Positions 52,099 through 56,013 of a stretch of 56,013 nucleotides of DNA are shown one piece after another (position 1 is the first letter of the stretch; each line of letters begins with the position of its first letter). A program made the translations under genes and the position numbers. A model generated the notes under the pieces. It worked only from the letters and a program-made list of their open reading frames with translations, searched no databases and had not been told where the DNA came from. Origin of the DNA: an uncultured Spirochaeta sp. (GTDB lineage Bacteria > Spirochaetota > Spirochaetia > DSM-27196 > Alkalispirochaetaceae); contig CAJWEZ010000026.1 of NCBI GenBank assembly GCA_913030605.1, positions 1-56,013 of the forward strand, given 5' to 3'.

Positions 52099-53499
52099 TT
52101 ACGAGTTCCAGCGTTCGAGGTACCGGTCGATCCCCTTGAACTTGCGTTTGAGACCGTTCGCGTTCATGTAGCGCACTTTTCCGAATACCGGCCGCTCCAC
52201 CCAGGGGCGGTCGTGTTTTCCGAAGCACCAGGCAACACCGGCGTAGCCGTTGGGATCTCTCCCGTCCAGTTCGTAGCGATCGTTGAGAATCACGGCGCGC
52301 TCCAGCGCCTCCTCGGGGTTCTGGGTCCATTCCAGGATCTTTTTCCCCCAGTACATGCGCATGTACCCGTGCATCACCCCGCGCTGGACCATCTCGCGCT
52401 GGCAGGCGTTCCAGTAGGGGTCGTCGGTGGCGGCGGCCTCCAGGGTGTCCAGATCGTAGACAACGGGTCGGTCGTCACCGCTGTGTTCTTCGAGCGTGGC
52501 GCGGGCCCAGTCGGGGAGACCGCGAAATGTGTCGTACTCCGGATTGTAGGTCACAAAGTTCATGGCGAGCTCACGGCGGACGACCAGTTCCTCGACGAAG
52601 GTATCGAGGTCGCCACGGGCATCGTCCCCGAGGGGGCCCTTCACGCGCTCCTGGGCAGCGAGAACGAGCTCCACCGGTGAGACGTGGCCGAAGTGGAGAT
52701 AGGGGCTGAGATGACTGGTCCAGTCGAGGTCGGGGACGTTTCGCCGTTCATCGAAGTGCCGCAGCCGGTGCTCGAGAAAGTCTGCGAGACGTTCTGCCGC
52801 AGCGGCCTCGCCACCGCGAAACGCAGAGACCGGCGCGACGGAGGTCTCGAGGGCAAAAAGCGATGTCAGGTCCTCCGGCCGCGTGAGGTCAGCGGGGTCG
52901 ATCTCCCGGCAGTCGGTCGGAAGTGATCCGAGAACCGACGGGGCCGAAGGGCCCCGGTACCCGACGGTCGTGACCGGAACGAGGAAGTCGTCCAGGTGGC
53001 GGTGGAGCTTGCGTCGCAGCGTGGCGGCGGACCACTCGTCCTTGTCGCTGACGGTGCGTACGGGCACGACAACGTTCGATTCCACCTCCACCACGGGGCA
53101 GTCGGCGTCGGCGGCGACGCGGTCACGCCACTGCCGCTGAACCCGCGTGTACCCGCCGTCGGTTACGATCGTGCCGACCGTTGCGGCGATGTGGGACACC
53201 ACCACCGGTGGTGCGCCGAGAATCAGGCGGAACGGGATGCCCCGATCCCGCAGGCCGTCGGCGACGTCGCGGAGTCCCTGAACCAGAAACCAGTAGTGGC
53301 GGAGATTGGCCCCCGGGTACCCCGGGGTGAGGACGAAGACGACCTCCAGCGGGTCGCTGCGGTGATTGGCAACGTGGACGGCGTATTCCAGCGCGTGGTT
53401 GTACCGCGTGCGGGCCGATGCCTGCATCCAGTACACCACGCCGTTCCGGCGGGGAACGGCGGAGCGGTTGAGGAACGTGACTCGGGCATCCTGTGACAT
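52099..53499 (-). CDS. class II deoxyribodipyrimidine photolyase
   Basis: Light-driven repair of cyclobutane pyrimidine dimers. The 466-residue protein matches class II photolyases: an N-terminal alpha/beta domain with NGVVYWMQASARTRYNHALEYA (start of the class II signature), then the FAD-binding helical domain with LSPYLHFGHVSPVEL, FVEELVVRRELAMNFV and the diagnostic MHGYMRMYWGKKILEW near residue 390. The ATG at 53499 follows a TATTTT -10-like element by 6 nt. It runs divergently from the sigma-54 activator. Confidence 0.93.
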   Translation of the reverse strand: MSQDARVTFLNRSAVPRRNGVVYWMQASARTRYNHALEYAVHVANHRSDPLEVVFVLTPGYPGANLRHYWFLVQGLRDVADGLRDRGIPFRLILGAPPVVVSHIAATVGTIVTDGGYTRVQRQWRDRVAADADCPVVEVESNVVVPVRTVSDKDEWSAATLRRKLHRHLDDFLVPVTTVGYRGPSAPSVLGSLPTDCREIDPADLTRPEDLTSLFALETSVAPVSAFRGGEAAAAERLADFLEHRLRHFDERRNVPDLDWTSHLSPYLHFGHVSPVELVLAAQERVKGPLGDDARGDLDTFVEELVVRRELAMNFVTYNPEYDTFRGLPDWARATLEEHSGDDRPVVYDLDTLEAAATDDPYWNACQREMVQRGVMHGYMRMYWGKKILEWTQNPEEALERAVILNDRYELDGRDPNGYAGVAWCFGKHDRPWVERPVFGKVRYMNANGLKRKFKGIDRYLERWNS

Positions 53500-53548
53500 G
53501 CCCGTAAAATACGCTACCATATAGGAAACGTGTGCATGGAGGCCCCGA

Positions 53549-54964
53549 TTGGATGAGAAAAGCACCGCGATTCTTGTGGTGGACGACGATCCCGTCGCGC
53601 TGGAGCTGATGGAGGTGAACCTCAAGGGGCTCGGCTTCGGATCGATCCTGACGGCATCCACCGGAACCGAGGCGCTGGAGATCGTTGCTGACCGTCCCGT
53701 TGCCGCGATGGTCCTGGACCTGTTCATGCCGGGGCTTTCGGGATTCGATGTCCTGGAACGGATGAACGAGGAGTTCCCGTGGGTGCCGGTGATCGTGGTG
53801 ACGGTAAGCGACAGCGTCGACGCTGCCGTCCAGTGCATGCGTCACGGCGCGTTCGACTTCATGACAAAACCGCTGGACCGCAACCGTCTCGGGAGCTCCA
53901 TCAATCACGCGATCCGCGTTCGCGATCTCGAGGATCGGCTGGTTCTCATGGGCGAACAGCACGGTGGTGGCGACGGTCCGGTGAACCCGGAGGCGTTCGG
54001 CGACATCGTTACCGTTTCCCCGAGAATGCAGGCCATTTTCCAGTACGTCGAGGCGGTGGCTCCGAGTCCGCACGCCGTGCTCATCACCGGGGAGAGTGGC
54101 ACGGGCAAGGAACTGATCGCGCGGTCTCTGCACACCACCAGCGGGCGGGAAGGCGCCTTCGTTCCGATCAACGTTGCCGGTCTCGATGACGTCATGTTCA
54201 CCGACACACTGTTCGGTCATCGAAGGGGGGCCTTTACCGGTGCCGAACGCCACCGTGGCGGCCTGGTGGAACGAGCCGACGGTGGAACGCTGTTCCTCGA
54301 CGAGATCGGTGACCTCGAGCTGAACAGCCAGATCAAGTTGCTGAGGCTTCTCCAGGAAGGCGAATACTACCCCCTGGGAAGCGACGAGCCCTCCTACGCC
54401 AGGGTTCGTGTTGTGGCTGCAACCAATGCCGACCTCGTCGCGGGACAGAAAGAGGGGACGTTCCGGAAGGATCTGTACTACCGCCTCGTCTCGCACCTTA
54501 TTCAGATCCCACCGCTCCGCGAACGTCGAGAGGACATCCCGGTCCTGGCGAGGCACTTTGTACAGCAGACGGCCCGCGCGATGGGTCGCCCGGCGCCTGA
54601 GATATCCGCAGCCGTGGAGGAGATCCTGCGGCAGTTCGCGTTTCCGGGCAATGTCCGCGAACTCCAGTCGATGATGGCAGACGCGGTGAGCCGCACGCGG
54701 GGCTCCCAACTCCCGGTTTCGGTGCTTCAGGAGTACATAGACCGTCACGCCACCGAAGGGGGGCAGGCGGATGTTCCGGCGGATGTGCCGGAGCAGACCG
54801 GGAGGTTTTCCTGGACCGGTCCCTTCCCCCGACTGGACGAAGTCGAGGAGTTCCTCGTTGCGGAGGCGTTGAGACGTTCGGGGAACAATCAGACCGCCGC
54901 AGCCCGACTGCTGGGGGTTTCCCAGTCGACGCTCAGTCGGCGACTGGCAGCGCGACGGGGCTGA
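53549..54964 (+). CDS. NtrC/AtoC-type sigma-54-dependent response regulator
   Basis: 471 residues. The receiver domain (about 1-120) has VVDDDP and the phospho-acceptor Asp in LDLFMPG. The central AAA+ domain (about 150-390) has Walker A GESGTGKE, the sigma-54 contact loop GAFTGA and Walker [11 protein letters not shown] Fis-like helix-turn-helix at the end (about 435-471, [20 protein letters not shown]) binds DNA. The start is a TTG at 53549 with GGAGG 6 nt upstream; the nearby ATG is out of frame. The 380-nt gap downstream contains a sigma-54 promoter and palindromes, its likely target. No cognate kinase is adjacent. Confidence 0.95.
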   Translation: MDEKSTAILVVDDDPVALELMEVNLKGLGFGSILTASTGTEALEIVADRPVAAMVLDLFMPGLSGFDVLERMNEEFPWVPVIVVTVSDSVDAAVQCMRHGAFDFMTKPLDRNRLGSSINHAIRVRDLEDRLVLMGEQHGGGDGPVNPEAFGDIVTVSPRMQAIFQYVEAVAPSPHAVLITGESGTGKELIARSLHTTSGREGAFVPINVAGLDDVMFTDTLFGHRRGAFTGAERHRGGLVERADGGTLFLDEIGDLELNSQIKLLRLLQEGEYYPLGSDEPSYARVRVVAATNADLVAGQKEGTFRKDLYYRLVSHLIQIPPLRERREDIPVLARHFVQQTARAMGRPAPEISAAVEEILRQFAFPGNVRELQSMMADAVSRTRGSQLPVSVLQEYIDRHATEGGQADVPADVPEQTGRFSWTGPFPRLDEVEEFLVAEALRRSGNNQTAAARLLGVSQSTLSRRLAARRG

Positions 54965-55002
54965 CCGCGGCGCCGAGGTCGTCCTCGTGGCGGCGATTTG
55001 AA

Positions 55003-55034
55003 TATGCATTACGCATGATTATGCCGTATGCATA
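55003..55034. promoter_or_regulatory. imperfect inverted repeat, possible enhancer site 1
   Basis: Arms 55003-55016 and 55021-55034 match in inverted orientation at 11 of 14 positions around a 4-nt spacer. It lies about 170 nt upstream of the predicted sigma-54 start, a usual distance for activator sites. Confidence 0.45.
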
Positions 55035-55038
55035 CGAT

Positions 55039-55054
55039 TGCAATGCACATTGCA
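55039..55054. promoter_or_regulatory. perfect palindrome TGCAATG-CA-CATTGCA, possible enhancer site 2
   Basis: A 7-bp perfect inverted repeat with a 2-nt centre, about 143 nt upstream of the predicted sigma-54 start. It shares TGCAT/ATTGC half-sites with neighbouring repeats; a looser copy is at 55106-55129 (TTGCGTAA...TAATGCAA). Confidence 0.55.
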
Positions 55055-55162
55055 TTGGTCGCCGGGATCTGCCAGACCGACCCCCGTGTCGCAAGTGTTG
55101 TTCGATTGCGTAAATCACAGTAATGCAAATACTTAGGGGATATATTCGGAGAGTCCACGGGG

Positions 55163-55179
55163 TTGGCACGGGAAATGCT
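55163..55179 (+). promoter_or_regulatory. sigma-54 (-24/-12) promoter
   Basis: TTGGCACGGGAAATGCT matches the TTGGCACG-N4-TTGCW consensus except for one base. The invariant GG (55165-55166) and GC (55177-55178) are separated by exactly 10 nt, as required. The predicted transcription start is near 55190. Confidence 0.82.
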
Positions 55180-55189
55180 ATATCATATG

Positions 55190-55273
55190 CAAGTAAAAAT
55201 CGAAGTAAAAACACAGGTAAAAACCTTGTGCCGTCCCGGGCCGACACTCCCCCCACCGTGTCGGCCTTTTTTT
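55190..55273 (+). ncRNA. candidate sigma-54-dependent small RNA, about 84 nt
   Basis: Bounded by the sigma-54 promoter and an intrinsic terminator. The 5' part is three 12-nt repeats (55191-55202, 55203-55214, 55215-55226), each with GTAAAAA at the same offset, so it should be single-stranded. The 3' part is the terminator hairpin with a U tail. No Shine-Dalgarno is present. An ATG at 55187 opens a 45-codon frame, but it precedes the predicted start and reads through the terminator, so I favour a non-coding RNA. The downstream gene has its own promoter. Confidence 0.55.
55239..55273 (+). terminator. intrinsic terminator of the candidate small RNA
   Basis: GGCCGACAC (55239-55247) pairs perfectly with GTGTCGGCC (55258-55266), 9 bp with a 10-nt C-rich loop, followed by seven Ts. 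It lies between the sigma-54 promoter and the CheY-like gene. Confidence 0.92.
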
Positions 55274-55296
55274 GCCCCCTCGGTTGTTCGGCTTTG

Positions 55297-55325
55297 TTGC
55301 AATCGGCCGAAAAATCGAGTATAAG
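55297..55325 (+). promoter_or_regulatory. sigma-70-type promoter for the CheY-like gene
   Basis: TTGCAA at 55297-55302, a 17-nt spacer and TATAAG at 55320-55325. It lies after the terminator, so the CheY-like gene can be expressed independently of sigma-54. Confidence 0.68.
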
Positions 55326-55346
55326 ACACGTAAGGAGCTCAGGCCG

Positions 55347-55781
55347 ATGAAAAGCAAGGGTGACTTTCCCAATTTGAACGAGAAAGAGCCTGAAGGGTTG
55401 CGTCCCGACGGGACGTCGTACCGTGTGCTGGTCGTCGACGACTCGATGTTTGTGGCGAAACAGCTCAGTCAGATCCTCACCTCTGCAGGGTTCGAGGTCG
55501 TCGCTACCGCCGGAAACGGCGAAGAGGGCGTTGAGAAGTACAAGGAACTGCATCCCAATGTGGACCTTGTCACCATGGACATCACGATGCCCAAGATGGA
55601 CGGCGTGACCGCGCTGCAGCAGATCATGGACTTCGACAAGAATGCCCGGGTAGTTATGATCAGTGCCCTCGGCAAGAACGACCTCGTGAAGAACTCACTG
55701 ATGATCGGTGCGAAGAACTATATCGTGAAGCCGCTGGACCGGAAAAAGGTCCTGGAGCGCATCGTTCTCGCGCTGAGTTGA
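55347..55781 (+). CDS. CheY-like single-domain response regulator
   Basis: 144 residues. A 25-residue N-terminal extension precedes the receiver domain. VLVVDDSMFVAKQL gives the acidic pocket, VTMDITMPKMDG the phospho-acceptor Asp, MISALGKND the conserved Ser/Thr position and YIVKPLDRKK the conserved Lys. There is no output domain. This form is common in spirochaetes and may act in motility or other phosphorelays. ATG 55347 is chosen for AAGGAG 9 nt upstream. Confidence 0.92.
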   Translation: MKSKGDFPNLNEKEPEGLRPDGTSYRVLVVDDSMFVAKQLSQILTSAGFEVVATAGNGEEGVEKYKELHPNVDLVTMDITMPKMDGVTALQQIMDFDKNARVVMISALGKNDLVKNSLMIGAKNYIVKPLDRKKVLERIVLALS

Positions 55782-55788
55782 CCCACCT

Positions 55789-56013
55789 GTGACCCGCCGC
55801 TGGATCGTATCGCTGGTACTGCATACATCGGCGGTGGTGTTCCTTGTTGCTACCGTTTCCTTCCTTCTCCTCCAGGTGATTCCCGGTGATCCCGCCGCCG
55901 TGGTGGCGGGCCTCGACGCCGATCCGTCAACGGTTGCGGCGGTCCGTGCCCAGATGGGCCTGGACCGGCCCTGGTACACGCGGTACCTCGACTGGATCGG
56001 CGGGCTCCTTACC
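55789..56013 (+). CDS. oligopeptide/nickel-type ABC transporter permease, N-terminus only
   Basis: 75 codons before the window ends. A first membrane helix (about 8-30) is followed by LLQVIPGDPAAVV and MGLDRPWYTRYLDWIGGLL, the characteristic start of DppB/OppB/NikB permeases. The GTG at 55789 follows the CheY-like stop by 7 nt. A transporter operon presumably continues past the window edge. The substrate cannot be judged. Confidence 0.85.
   Translation, partial: MTRRWIVSLVLHTSAVVFLVATVSFLLLQVIPGDPAAVVAGLDADPSTVAAVRAQMGLDRPWYTRYLDWIGGLLT

Noticed and set aside
53123-55009. 628-codon minus-strand frame opposite the sigma-54 activator
   Set aside because: Shadow of the activator and the photolyase, with no motif; the true photolyase frame starts at 53499.
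55187-55324. 45-codon frame (ATG 55187) across the candidate small RNA
   Set aside because: The ATG lies just before the predicted sigma-54 start, lacks a Shine-Dalgarno, and the frame reads through the terminator hairpin. The first 13 codons follow the 12-nt repeat, so I keep it only as an alternative.

Overview
The window is high-GC bacterial chromosomal DNA, densely coded, with no plasmid, phage or CRISPR signature. I read it as a free-living, probably halotolerant spirochaete. The pointers are a class I lysyl-tRNA synthetase, a complete aerotolerance (Bat) operon, an IF-1 gene beside a DksA-like gene, chemotaxis receptors, and a stand-alone CheY-like protein of spirochaetal type. This assignment rests on gene content only.

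Layout. 1-6.1 kb: partial UvrD/PcrA-type helicase, an RsmB-like rRNA methyltransferase, and an overlapping operon of HAD phosphatase, phosphohexomutase and DnaQ-like exonuclease. 6.1-15.3 kb: a short-chain dehydrogenase, an MlaE-MlaF-MlaD lipid transporter whose MlaD carries a beta-barrel-like C-terminus, a PAS-GGDEF cyclase, an EamA transporter, a metallo-beta-lactamase-fold hydrolase, a PQQ-type sugar dehydrogenase and an aldo/keto reductase. 15.3-24.5 kb: a binding protein with a histidine kinase, a fused trehalose-6-phosphate synthase/phosphatase, an MFS transporter with a GlcD-like oxidase, a second kinase with a degenerate ATP-binding domain, a methyl-accepting chemotaxis protein (MCP) remnant and a tRNA with anticodon CAU. 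24.6-34.5 kb: methyltransferase, RlpA, LysRS-I, RpiA, sugar isomerase, Era, ClpP, a secreted nuclease-like protein, SMUG1 and ArgJ. 34.5-42.3 kb: the Bat operon (MoxR, DUF58, a DUF4381-like protein, BatA, BatB, BatC, BatD fused to BatE-like domains) and an Smr protein. 42.3-56 kb: IF-1, DksA-like protein, two hydrolase or unknown genes, a pseudo-DEAD-box RNA-binding protein, OmpA-like protein, subtilase lipoprotein, MCP with a secreted coiled-coil partner, class II photolyase, an NtrC-type sigma-54 activator, a CheY-like regulator and the start of an oligopeptide-type permease.

Two regulatory observations stand out. First, many genes have a recognisable -35/-10 pair with the start codon only 6-8 nt past the -10 and no Shine-Dalgarno, so they look leaderless. 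Others, mostly operon-internal, have strong Shine-Dalgarno sites. Second, the 380-nt gap between the sigma-54 activator and the CheY-like gene holds palindromes, a near-consensus sigma-54 promoter, three 12-nt repeats and an intrinsic terminator, followed by a separate sigma-70 type promoter for the CheY-like gene. The simplest reading is an undescribed sigma-54-dependent small RNA of about 84 nt.
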